From: Rhodococcus sp. 1168
GTDB taxonomy: Bacteria; Actinomycetota; Actinomycetes; Mycobacteriales; Mycobacteriaceae
DNA: 64,000 nucleotides
Assembly (NCBI RefSeq): GCF_002091955.1
Contig: NZ_MKKY01000032.1
Span: 1 to 64,000 of the forward strand
Direction of reading: 5' to 3'
Every line of letters begins with the position of its first letter. The first letter of the stretch is position 1. This document shows positions 16,041 to 23,753 of the stretch, in pieces. The translations under genes were made by a program, and so were the position numbers. Under the pieces are notes generated by a model, which made no database searches, was not told where the DNA came from, and worked only from the letters and a program-made list of their open reading frames with translations.

Positions 16041-17837
16041 GTGAGCACCCGAAGTACGGCAGAGCGAAACACCGACACCTCGCATGTCGACGTGCATCCG
16101 CATACTGCCGGCGGAAAGTACTCGACGTGGTTCGGCCCCGAATCGGAAAGCTTGTTCGGAACCGTGCATGTACCCGAAGGTGGGCGCGTACGTGGCGGTG
16201 TAATCCTCTGTCCGCCATTGGGTAAGGAGCAGGTCGACTCCTATCGAGGCTTGACACTGCTTGCTCAGAAGCTGTGTGATTCGGGTCTGCTCGTACTTCG
16301 GTTCGACTACTTCGGCACCGGAGATTCTGCCGGCGATCAGGATTCGGTGGACATCGTCTCGCGGTGGATCCGCAGCGTCGTCTCTGCCGCCCAGTTCGTA
16401 CGCGCAAGCGGGGTCGACGCAGTGGCGCTCGTCGGATTGCGTGCGGGCGCGCTACTGAGTGCCGCGGCGTTCTCGGAGGTCGGTCCACTGACCGCAGTTG
16501 CCCTGTGGGACCCGGTCGTTCGCGGTCGGTCCTACCTGCGCGAGCAGCGTGCCCTGTATTCGGTCAGTGTCACGCAGGACTCCGATGAGGATGCTCGGGT
16601 GTCGATCATCGGTGCCGTTCTGCACCCGGATGTGGGCTCGGACCTCGCCGCTCTCGATATCTCCAAGCTCGAACCGCTCGGGTGCCCTGTTCTTGTCGCC
16701 ACCCGCCCGGAACGCGCCGACGCCAAGCCCATCCGGACCTTGGTGGAGAAGCAGAACGCCGAAGAGCGCACGCTCTCCGATCACGAACTGTTCCTCGAAC
16801 CTTCGGATTTCGAGGTGGTCATGCCCACTGCGGACATCACCCATCTGGCTCGTTGGCTCTCGGACCGTTTCATCGGTAGTGATGCGCCGGTCACCGTGCC
16901 ACTGCGTGATCGTGCCGAATTCAGCAGCGGCGAGAATGCCGTGGTCGAGACGACACAATCCCTCGGGCCGAACGCACTGTTCGCTATCAGGACCACATCC
17001 CCGTCGTGCGCGACAGGCGGGCCGACCCTCGTGCTCTACCCGACCGCGAACGAACACCGAGTCGGACCTGTTCGACTGTGGGTCGAGATAGCCCGATACC
17101 TTGCCGCCCACGGTGTCTCGGTTCTTCGATTCGATCGCCGCGGCACCGGAGAAAGTGGGCCGGTCTCGGACAACGAGATCACCGAGCTCTACAGCGAAGA
17201 AGGAAACCAGGATGCACTGACGGCAGTGCAGCAAGCGGGAGCTGGACCGCGCAACGTCATGGTGTCCGGGATGTGCTCGGGTTCCTGGTACTCCAGCTTT
17301 GCCGCAGCCGAACTCGGCGTGAATTCCGTGGTCCTGTTGAACACCCTCGACTGGACCACCAAACGGCTCGAGTTCGTCAAACGTTCCTCGATGGTGCACG
17401 AGGACAAAGGCTTTGTCGCGTCCACATTGGATCGCCTGCACCATGTCGGCGTCCGGGTGAAGAACGGCCTGCAGCCTTCGATGCCGTATCGAGTGTGGTT
17501 GTGGCTCGGCTTACGCGGTCTCATCCAGGTTCCGGAGATTTCACTACGCATGTTGGAGTCGAAGAACGTGAAAACCACTGTCCTTCTGTCTCCGAAGGAC
17601 ACTGCATGGTTCGTGGACAACCGCGGCCCGGAGGGAATGCGTCGTCTGCGTAAGCAGTCCGACACCCGATCCGGTTCGACGACGGTCAAGTCCTTCGAGG
17701 TCGGCGATCACTCGCTGTACAGCCGCGATCTGCGGGAAACAGTTCGCCGAGAACTCGTCGACGCGGTGAACGAGGCCTTCGACATGGAGATCGGTTTACC
17801 TGCGCCCCCTGTACCTGTGCGGTGGCAGCCTCTGTGA
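16041..17837 (+). CDS. Tandem alpha/beta hydrolase: non-catalytic N-half, Cys-nucleophile C-half
   Basis: 598 aa with two alpha/beta-hydrolase folds in tandem. The N-terminal half (about 30-280) has an elbow reading VGLRAGA (132-136 GLRAG), with Arg134 where the nucleophile should be. The C-terminal half (about 310-590) has SGMCSGSW, Cys412 in the nucleophile place, and a late GDHSLYS segment offering the catalytic His. Serine-to-Cys elbows occur in thioesterases and acyltransferases acting on thioesters, so transfer or release of the carrier-bound aminoacyl group is a reasonable guess. The start is GTG 16041, and the last bases overlap the flippase start. No signal peptide. Confidence 0.8.
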   Translation: MSTRSTAERNTDTSHVDVHPHTAGGKYSTWFGPESESLFGTVHVPEGGRVRGGVILCPPLGKEQVDSYRGLTLLAQKLCDSGLLVLRFDYFGTGDSAGDQDSVDIVSRWIRSVVSAAQFVRASGVDAVALVGLRAGALLSAAAFSEVGPLTAVALWDPVVRGRSYLREQRALYSVSVTQDSDEDARVSIIGAVLHPDVGSDLAALDISKLEPLGCPVLVATRPERADAKPIRTLVEKQNAEERTLSDHELFLEPSDFEVVMPTADITHLARWLSDRFIGSDAPVTVPLRDRAEFSSGENAVVETTQSLGPNALFAIRTTSPSCATGGPTLVLYPTANEHRVGPVRLWVEIARYLAAHGVSVLRFDRRGTGESGPVSDNEITELYSEEGNQDALTAVQQAGAGPRNVMVSGMCSGSWYSSFAAAELGVNSVVLLNTLDWTTKRLEFVKRSSMVHEDKGFVASTLDRLHHVGVRVKNGLQPSMPYRVWLWLGLRGLIQVPEISLRMLESKNVKTTVLLSPKDTAWFVDNRGPEGMRRLRKQSDTRSGSTTVKSFEVGDHSLYSRDLRETVRRELVDAVNEAFDMEIGLPAPPVPVRWQPL

Positions 17838-19492
17838 AACACCGCGCACCGAAGATCGCACCACCGCGACACGACAATCTGGAGCGGCTCGAGTGGTATC
17901 CACTCGAACCTGTTCGTTGGGACATGGGCCTCATGTCTCACACGATGCCGATCCAGAAGGTCAGCCAGTCCCAGATCCCCTATCGACCCGACATACCGGG
18001 CGACCCGCGGATACCCGACACGGCTGCGACCGGCAAAAGTTCCGACCGCAACCTGGCACTGAACTCTCTGGCCTTGATGCTGTCCACCGTCATCACCGGT
18101 GGCCTCGGGTTGCTGTTCTGGGCTGCAGCCGGCCGGTTGTACCCGGTGGCCGAGGTCGGCAGCGCCTCCGCGGTGATCACCTCGGCCGTCATGCTCTCGA
18201 CATTGTCCAACCTCAGTCTGGGCTCGATGTACGAGCGGTTTCTGCCCGATTCCGGCCGACTGGCACGGTCTTTCGTCGTGCGCGGCTACCTGACGATCAC
18301 CGCGTTCGCGTTCGTCCTCGGGTGCGTGTTCCTCCTTCTCGCGCCGGTCGACAAGATGTTCACCAGCACCGCCGAAGTCGTCACGTTCCCACTGTTCGTT
18401 GCGGTACTCGCGGTGTTCGCGCTGCAAGATCAGACGTCGTCCGGGCTCGGAGTCGCACGCTGGGCAGCGGCGAAGAACGTCTTTCATGCCGTCGTGAAAT
18501 TCGGTTTGCTTCTTGCTTTGTTCGCGACGGCTCGGAGCACGTCGATCATCGCCGCGTGGGCTATTCCCGCGGTCATCGCGTCCGTGGTCGTTCTTCGCCA
18601 CATCCTGCGGGCGCTGCGAACCGAGCCGCGCTACAAGTTGGAGCCCAATCTTCCGCCGCGTCGAGAGCTGTGGTCGTACTTCGGATCCGCCTACGGCATC
18701 ACCGCACTCGGTTCACTTGCTCCGCTGCTGATCCCGATGATCGTCGTAGCCACGTTGGGCACCGAGAGCAACGCGTATTTCTCGTTGACCTGGTCGATCG
18801 TCAGTGCCCTGTACATCCTGATCAGCGTTCTGGTCGGCCCGTTCGTCGCCGAGGTCGCAGCGCATCCGGATCAGTTCTCGCGATTGACCAAACGTTTCAT
18901 GACGATGGTCGCAATCGTGGCGTTGGGTGGTTCGTTCTTCCTCGCTTTCATTGCACCGTTCGGGTTGGGAATCATCGGGGCGGAGTACCGCGAGAACGGC
19001 ACGATCATCGTCCAGCTTGCTGCGTTCACCATCCCGCTCTCGGTCGTGGGATCCCTCTACGACGGTCTTGCGCGTGTCCAACGAAAGATGCGGTTGGCTG
19101 TCGTGGTGCAGGTGATCGCGACGTCGATCATCATCATCGGTTCGTTGAGCCTGTCGTCCTCTCTCGGCATCGCGGCTGTCGGCTGGGCATATCTGGCGGC
19201 CGAGGGATTCGGCGCACTCGTGTTGATCGTGCCGTTGATTCGATGGATCAGGCTGTTGTCACATCAGGACGGCCCGCCTCCACCGGAGGATCCGCTTCCT
19301 CCCGCCCCGTCCGGGCCACGCCCGTACCCGACGGGACTGGCCGAACGGCCGCAGCAGTTCGCGAACGGTGAGTACGCCCGCGAGTACAGCACCAGCGGTG
19401 CGCATCACATCGATTCCAGGCCTCGTATCTTCGACCCTGGCCGTATCCACGCTCCCTATCGTCGGCCGACACCGGAGGGTGGTGCGCAGTGA
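17834..19492 (+). CDS. Wzx-type flippase / polysaccharide biosynthesis membrane protein
   Basis: About 550 aa, 12-14 transmembrane helices of the MVF/oligosaccharidyl-lipid flippase fold (first helix about residues 75-95; GGLGLLFWAAAGRLYPVAEVGSA is typical). Expected to flip a lipid-linked glycan intermediate across the cytoplasmic membrane. N- and C-terminal tails (about 65 and 80 residues) are polar and Pro/Arg-rich. Start GTG 17834 overlaps the previous stop (GTGA); ATG 17924 is an alternative that shortens the unconserved N-tail. The 3' end overlaps the next GTG start. Central evidence that the locus makes a surface glycan or glycolipid. Confidence 0.87.
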   Translation: MKHRAPKIAPPRHDNLERLEWYPLEPVRWDMGLMSHTMPIQKVSQSQIPYRPDIPGDPRIPDTAATGKSSDRNLALNSLALMLSTVITGGLGLLFWAAAGRLYPVAEVGSASAVITSAVMLSTLSNLSLGSMYERFLPDSGRLARSFVVRGYLTITAFAFVLGCVFLLLAPVDKMFTSTAEVVTFPLFVAVLAVFALQDQTSSGLGVARWAAAKNVFHAVVKFGLLLALFATARSTSIIAAWAIPAVIASVVVLRHILRALRTEPRYKLEPNLPPRRELWSYFGSAYGITALGSLAPLLIPMIVVATLGTESNAYFSLTWSIVSALYILISVLVGPFVAEVAAHPDQFSRLTKRFMTMVAIVALGGSFFLAFIAPFGLGIIGAEYRENGTIIVQLAAFTIPLSVVGSLYDGLARVQRKMRLAVVVQVIATSIIIIGSLSLSSSLGIAAVGWAYLAAEGFGALVLIVPLIRWIRLLSHQDGPPPPEDPLPPAPSGPRPYPTGLAERPQQFANGEYAREYSTSGAHHIDSRPRIFDPGRIHAPYRRPTPEGGAQ

Positions 19493-20760
19493 GCCGAAAT
19501 GCGATCACCTACAAGGCAACTGCGATGGACATGTTGCGGTCGGATTCTCGGATCATCGGCGGACTCGGGCCCGCAGATTTCGGTGGCATCGAGCGTGTCC
19601 GAGCGCGGTTACACACGCTGGCCTTGGCTGGCCCTGCTGCACGACTGGGCTTGCGGGTCACGCCGTCGACGCAGCGGTGGGCCTACGAACCCGATGCAGT
19701 CTGCGTCGAGGTGGAATCCGCGCCACCGATCACGGCAGCGGGTATTGCCGATGCCCTGGTCGAACTCTCGACGACGGCATGCGCGGAAGTCCCGCTGCGA
19801 GGCCGTCTTGCCGGTGAGTACCTCCTTCTGGATCTGTCGCATGGATTGAGCGACGCGTTGCTGCCGGTGGAGCTTTACGCCTACCTGGCCGATCCTTCCG
19901 AAGATCCCCCTCTCCCTGCCTGGGCGACGGCACCGGTTGCGAAAAGCCCTCTGCCACGGGCGTTCAGCAGTTGGGCTGTTCGTAATCCATGCAGGGTCGG
20001 TGCTGTTCTGTACGGACGGCTACGTTCCTCACGCTCCGACTCGACGGCGACCGCCACGGAGACCACTGCGATGCCCAGACGCATCCCGTGGACTCGATCA
20101 CCGGCGGTGGCAACGGCGACGTCACCCGCCGGTGCTCCGACGGCACTTCGCACCTGGCGCGACCGCAACGCCCCCGACCTGTCGGTGGCGTCGATGCTGT
20201 GCGGTTCCGTTGCGAATGCAATTGCTGCACAAGGAATTTCCGTCGCACAGTCGCTGACCTTCCTGTTCGATTGCAGGCGCTATCTCCCGACGAGCGATCT
20301 GGTGCTGGGGAACTTCGCAGTCGGAATCGACTTTCATGGGCTCGATCCCGCATCCCCACGTGCGGTCCACGGTGCCGTCGCCCACGCGATCGACAGTGGA
20401 CGTCCGCTCGCTGCAGGGGCATTGAGCGCGCTGTCGTATCTGCGGACCCGAGCGGCGTTACCTGCCACCGCGGTCGATACCGCTCCGGTGAACGCCGACG
20501 CACGCTTGACGTTCTCCGACATCGGGCGGATACGGCAGTTGGACGGCATCGCGTGGACCACGGAACCTGAGAAGAGCCAGTTCTATCCGCTCAGCGAACC
20601 TGCGCTCCCCGACTCCATCGTGATCACGTCCATGCACGTCCGCGATACTTTCCAGGTGTCGGCGTCGTTCCACGGCAATGTCTTCGACGTCGAGACCGTC
20701 CAGTCCGCCTTGGACGTAGCATTGTCCGATCCCATCGCTATGCTCAGCGGCCAGGAGTGA
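19489..20760 (+). CDS. Condensation-domain-like acyltransferase
   Basis: 423 aa with no hit I can name, but with the signature of the CoA/carrier-dependent acyltransferase superfamily (NRPS C domains, PapA, wax synthases): LLLDLSHGLSDALLPVELY holds the HxxxD catalytic motif (His118, Asp122). A later NFAVGIDF and FSDIGRI resemble the solvent-channel/latch region. Such enzymes transfer acyl groups from a carrier thioester to an alcohol or amine. In this operon the likely donor is the aminoacyl or modified carrier and the acceptor a sugar or lipid. The start is GTG 19489, overlapping the flippase stop. Assignment rests on one motif plus context. Confidence 0.65.
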   Translation: MSRNAITYKATAMDMLRSDSRIIGGLGPADFGGIERVRARLHTLALAGPAARLGLRVTPSTQRWAYEPDAVCVEVESAPPITAAGIADALVELSTTACAEVPLRGRLAGEYLLLDLSHGLSDALLPVELYAYLADPSEDPPLPAWATAPVAKSPLPRAFSSWAVRNPCRVGAVLYGRLRSSRSDSTATATETTAMPRRIPWTRSPAVATATSPAGAPTALRTWRDRNAPDLSVASMLCGSVANAIAAQGISVAQSLTFLFDCRRYLPTSDLVLGNFAVGIDFHGLDPASPRAVHGAVAHAIDSGRPLAAGALSALSYLRTRAALPATAVDTAPVNADARLTFSDIGRIRQLDGIAWTTEPEKSQFYPLSEPALPDSIVITSMHVRDTFQVSASFHGNVFDVETVQSALDVALSDPIAMLSGQE

Positions 20761-20765
20761 CCACC

Positions 20766-21482
20766 ATGAGTACTCAACTTCGACAAGCCCGCGCAGCGCT
20801 GCAGGGCAAGCCGACGACGGGCCCCGACGCATCGTTGTGGGCCAGGATCGGCTACTGGGCCGGCTTGGCAGTGCTGCAGATTCTTCTCGTCGAGTTCGTC
20901 GTTGCCGCGTCCTGGCGCGGGCTCTACAGCTACCGCACCAACTTCGTCAGTGAACTCGGTGTCGCGTTCTGCGGGCCGACCGGCAATTGGCCGTGCAGCT
21001 CGCTGTATCCGTTGTTCAACGTGTCCATCACGCTGTTCGGTCTCTCCCTCGTCGTCGCCGCGACGGCGTGGATGGTCACCGGCGTCGTCGACGTTCGCGG
21101 CGGCGTTCTCCTGTGCGTGGCCGGGTTCGGCGGCATTGTCGCCGGAGTTGTGAACCAGGGCATGAACTATGGCGTGCACTCGTTCGGCGCGACCGTCTTC
21201 TTCGTCGTGGGAAGCCTTGGGTTGATCGTCGCTGGAGGTCACCGCTCGCTCCGCCGCACCATCGCTATCATCGTGACGACTCTCGGCGGGATCGGACTCA
21301 CCGCGACGTTGTTGTACATCGGCGGTCACAGTGTCGGAATCGGGATCGGCGCGGTCGAGCGAATCGTCGTCTATTCCATCCTTGCCGGAACAGTGATATT
21401 GGCGGTAGCGCATCGCTCGACGGCTCGCCGCATGAAGATCGTGGCCTCCGCTGCCACCGCGAATCCAGTCGGACGTCGATGA
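20766..21482 (+). CDS. DUF998-type membrane protein
   Basis: 238 aa with about six transmembrane helices; NFVSELG, then CSSLYPLFNVSITLFGLSLV and GIVAGVVNQGMNYGVHSFGA fit the DUF998 family, whose function is unknown. ATG 20766 is preceded at 7-8 nt by AGGAG; a GTG at 20757 overlapping the previous stop is the alternative. It overlaps the GH16 gene (ATGA). In this operon it is presumably an accessory envelope protein. Confidence 0.8.
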   Translation: MSTQLRQARAALQGKPTTGPDASLWARIGYWAGLAVLQILLVEFVVAASWRGLYSYRTNFVSELGVAFCGPTGNWPCSSLYPLFNVSITLFGLSLVVAATAWMVTGVVDVRGGVLLCVAGFGGIVAGVVNQGMNYGVHSFGATVFFVVGSLGLIVAGGHRSLRRTIAIIVTTLGGIGLTATLLYIGGHSVGIGIGAVERIVVYSILAGTVILAVAHRSTARRMKIVASAATANPVGRR

Positions 21483-22408
21483 CGCAAAAGGTAGACCCGA
21501 TGACCGTCGAGGTTTCCCGGCTCCCCTCTCCGGGCTCGATTCCACCGAAGAAGAGAAACAAGCTCTGGTCTCGGCTGCTGAGCGCTGCGGTAGTTGCGGC
21601 AACGGTCGCAGTGTCGGGCACGGTCGCATATCGAGAGTTGTGGGTGCAGCCGAGCGAGGACAAAGAAGGATCCGACGCGAGCGGAAACGGCAGCGAGTTC
21701 ACCGTCTACGACGAGTTCGACGCCGCGCGGGGTAGCGCTCTCGACTCGAGCAAATGGACTTACGACACCGGCCGAACCGGGTGGGGAAACAACGAGAAAC
21801 AGGACTACACCGACTCCACGGACAACTCGACTCAGGACGGATCGGGCAACCTCGACATCTCCGCCCTGGACACGGCCGGCGGATACACCTCGGCGCGGGT
21901 GACGACGAAGGACAAATTCGAATTCACCTACGGCCGCGTCGAAGCTCGCATCAAAATGCCTGCGGGCCAAGGGCTCCATCCGGCGTTCTGGCTTCTGGGC
22001 ACCGACATCGATTCCGTCGGATGGCCGATCTCCGGCGAAATCGACGTGATCGAGACGCTCAATGCCGCCGACAACTATCACTCCGGCATCCATGCCCCGC
22101 AAGCCGACAGCGTGAACAGCCAGAAGGCGGGCACGTCGGGAATTCCGATCGAGCCGCTGTCCGAGGACTTTCACACCTACTGGGTCGAACGGTCGCCGAA
22201 CAAGGTCGTCACAGGCATGGACGAGACCGTTCTCTCCACGATCACTCCCGCCGATCTGACCGGCGGTAACGAATACTGGGTGTTCGACAAGCCGTTCTAT
22301 CTCCTGTTCAACGTTGCGGTCGCAGGGGACTGGCCGGGACCGACCACTGCCCAGACGAAGTTCCCCGCCACGATGTCCATCGACTGGGTTCGTTACCGAA
22401 CCGACTGA
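21479..22408 (+). CDS. Secreted glycoside hydrolase family 16 (beta-glucanase-like)
   Basis: 309 aa. An N-terminal basic stretch and one hydrophobic segment (residues about 33-50, LLSAAVVAATVAVSGTVAY) serve as signal peptide or anchor. The GH16 jelly-roll catalytic domain follows (about 72-309) with the catalytic motif GEIDVIE (Glu187, Asp189, Glu192). FEFTYGRVEARIKMP and GLHPAFWLLG are family hallmarks. GH16 enzymes cut or transglycosylate beta-1,3/1,4-glucans and galactans. Here it may trim or release the exported polymer. ATG 21479 overlaps the previous stop; ATG 21500, seven residues later with AAAGG upstream, is equally plausible. Confidence 0.9.
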   Translation: MTQKVDPMTVEVSRLPSPGSIPPKKRNKLWSRLLSAAVVAATVAVSGTVAYRELWVQPSEDKEGSDASGNGSEFTVYDEFDAARGSALDSSKWTYDTGRTGWGNNEKQDYTDSTDNSTQDGSGNLDISALDTAGGYTSARVTTKDKFEFTYGRVEARIKMPAGQGLHPAFWLLGTDIDSVGWPISGEIDVIETLNAADNYHSGIHAPQADSVNSQKAGTSGIPIEPLSEDFHTYWVERSPNKVVTGMDETVLSTITPADLTGGNEYWVFDKPFYLLFNVAVAGDWPGPTTAQTKFPATMSIDWVRYRTD

Positions 22409-22451
22409 AGCTCTTCGGCACCACCATGGCTGTATCGAAAGGATCTCCCCC

Positions 22452-23753
22452 GTGTTGAACCCCGCGCTCGAAAGATTGCAGTCACCGGAATGGGACGGCG
22501 CACTCTGGATCGGCGACGTCGACATCGAGCACGAGATGCCCGAGTCCCTGTCCCTGTCCCTGTCGGACGCGGAGGGGTATTCACGTGCACGGCTTCTCGT
22601 TCGGCACGGCATGGATCCGATGGGCTTCGTCGAACTTCCGATCGTGGACGGCTGCGTCCGCGTCGACACTCTCATCGAGCGGGTGCGCAAACTCGACGTC
22701 GTCGATCCCGGAGAATCTCCCGCCGTCGCGTCTGCGTTGTATCCGCTCACGCCTGCCGTCTCCGTCGTGATCTGCACGCGCGATCGGATCGATCATCTAC
22801 GCGGGGCGTTGGCCTCGGTGCTGGCGGTGGACTACCAGGACTTCGAGGTCGTCGTCGTCGACAATGCGTCGCCGACGAACGCCACCGTCGATTACGTTCG
22901 ATCACTGGCAGATCCACGGGTTCGTGTGGTGTCCGAGCCCATCGCCGGGTTGTCCCGTGCACGAAATACCGGTCTGCGTGCCGCTCGAAACTCCATCGTG
23001 GCGTTCACCGACGACGACGTGGCCGTCGACTCGTTGTGGCTTCGGAGCATTGCCCGCGGATTCCGACGCGGCGATCGGGTGACGTGCGTGTCGGGGATCG
23101 TCCCGAGCGGGGAGATCCGAACTCATGCGCAGGCCTACTTCGATCGCCGCGTCGGCTGGGCCAGTTCGGTGACGCCTCGGATCTACGACCTCGCGCATCC
23201 TCCTGCGGACGTTCCACTGTTCCCGTTCCAGGTCGGTATGTACGGCACGGGCGCGAATTTCGCCGTCTCCCGCGACCGCATGTTCGATCTCGGTGGATTC
23301 GACGAAGCATTGGGCGTCGGGTCTCCGACCAATGGCGGTGAAGACCTCGACATGTTCTTCCGCGTGCTCATGTCAGGGGACCAATTGGTCTACGAGCCTG
23401 CGTCGATCGTGTGGCATCGTCATCGCGCGGATTCGGACGCGCTCGCCGTCCAGGCTCGCGGGTACGGGCTCGGGCTGGGGGCATGGTTGATGACGGTGGC
23501 GACAGATCGACGGGCTGCGACTCTCGCGGCACGCGTCGCAGTGCGAAGGCTGGGTAGCGCCGTCCGCCTGTCGGTGAAGATGAGCAAGGTCGCCTCTCCC
23601 CCGGACGATCTCGCCGCGGACCTGCCGGACGGAATAGGCCGGATGGAGCTGCTGTCCATCGCCAAAGGTCCAGGTGCATTGCGTCGGAGCCGACGCGAGG
23701 GCCGCGTCCGTACACCGTTGTCGGAGGTGAGCCGTGTCCCTGTCCTCGACTGA
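22452..23753 (+). CDS. Glycosyltransferase family 2 with N-terminal extension
   Basis: 433 aa. Residues 1-100 form an extension without a domain I recognise. The GT-A fold starts at PAVSVVICTRDRIDHLRGAL (about 100-120), has VVVDNASPTNA, the DxD-like AFTDDDVAVD (about 190) and the acceptor-side GGEDLDMFFR. A C-terminal amphipathic region follows. Cytosolic, probably membrane-associated; adds one sugar to a lipid-linked intermediate. GTG 22452 is preceded by AAAGGAT. It overlaps the next gene by 20 nt. A CTGTCC hexamer is repeated three times at about 22545-22562 and encodes SLSLSL. Confidence 0.88.
   Translation: MLNPALERLQSPEWDGALWIGDVDIEHEMPESLSLSLSDAEGYSRARLLVRHGMDPMGFVELPIVDGCVRVDTLIERVRKLDVVDPGESPAVASALYPLTPAVSVVICTRDRIDHLRGALASVLAVDYQDFEVVVVDNASPTNATVDYVRSLADPRVRVVSEPIAGLSRARNTGLRAARNSIVAFTDDDVAVDSLWLRSIARGFRRGDRVTCVSGIVPSGEIRTHAQAYFDRRVGWASSVTPRIYDLAHPPADVPLFPFQVGMYGTGANFAVSRDRMFDLGGFDEALGVGSPTNGGEDLDMFFRVLMSGDQLVYEPASIVWHRHRADSDALAVQARGYGLGLGAWLMTVATDRRAATLAARVAVRRLGSAVRLSVKMSKVASPPDDLAADLPDGIGRMELLSIAKGPGALRRSRREGRVRTPLSEVSRVPVLD

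Noticed and set aside
21371..22777. Long minus-strand open frame (468 codons) opposite the GH16 gene
   Set aside because: It is the antisense shadow of GC-rich codons; the plus strand has a complete GH16 catalytic motif, signal segment and operon overlaps.
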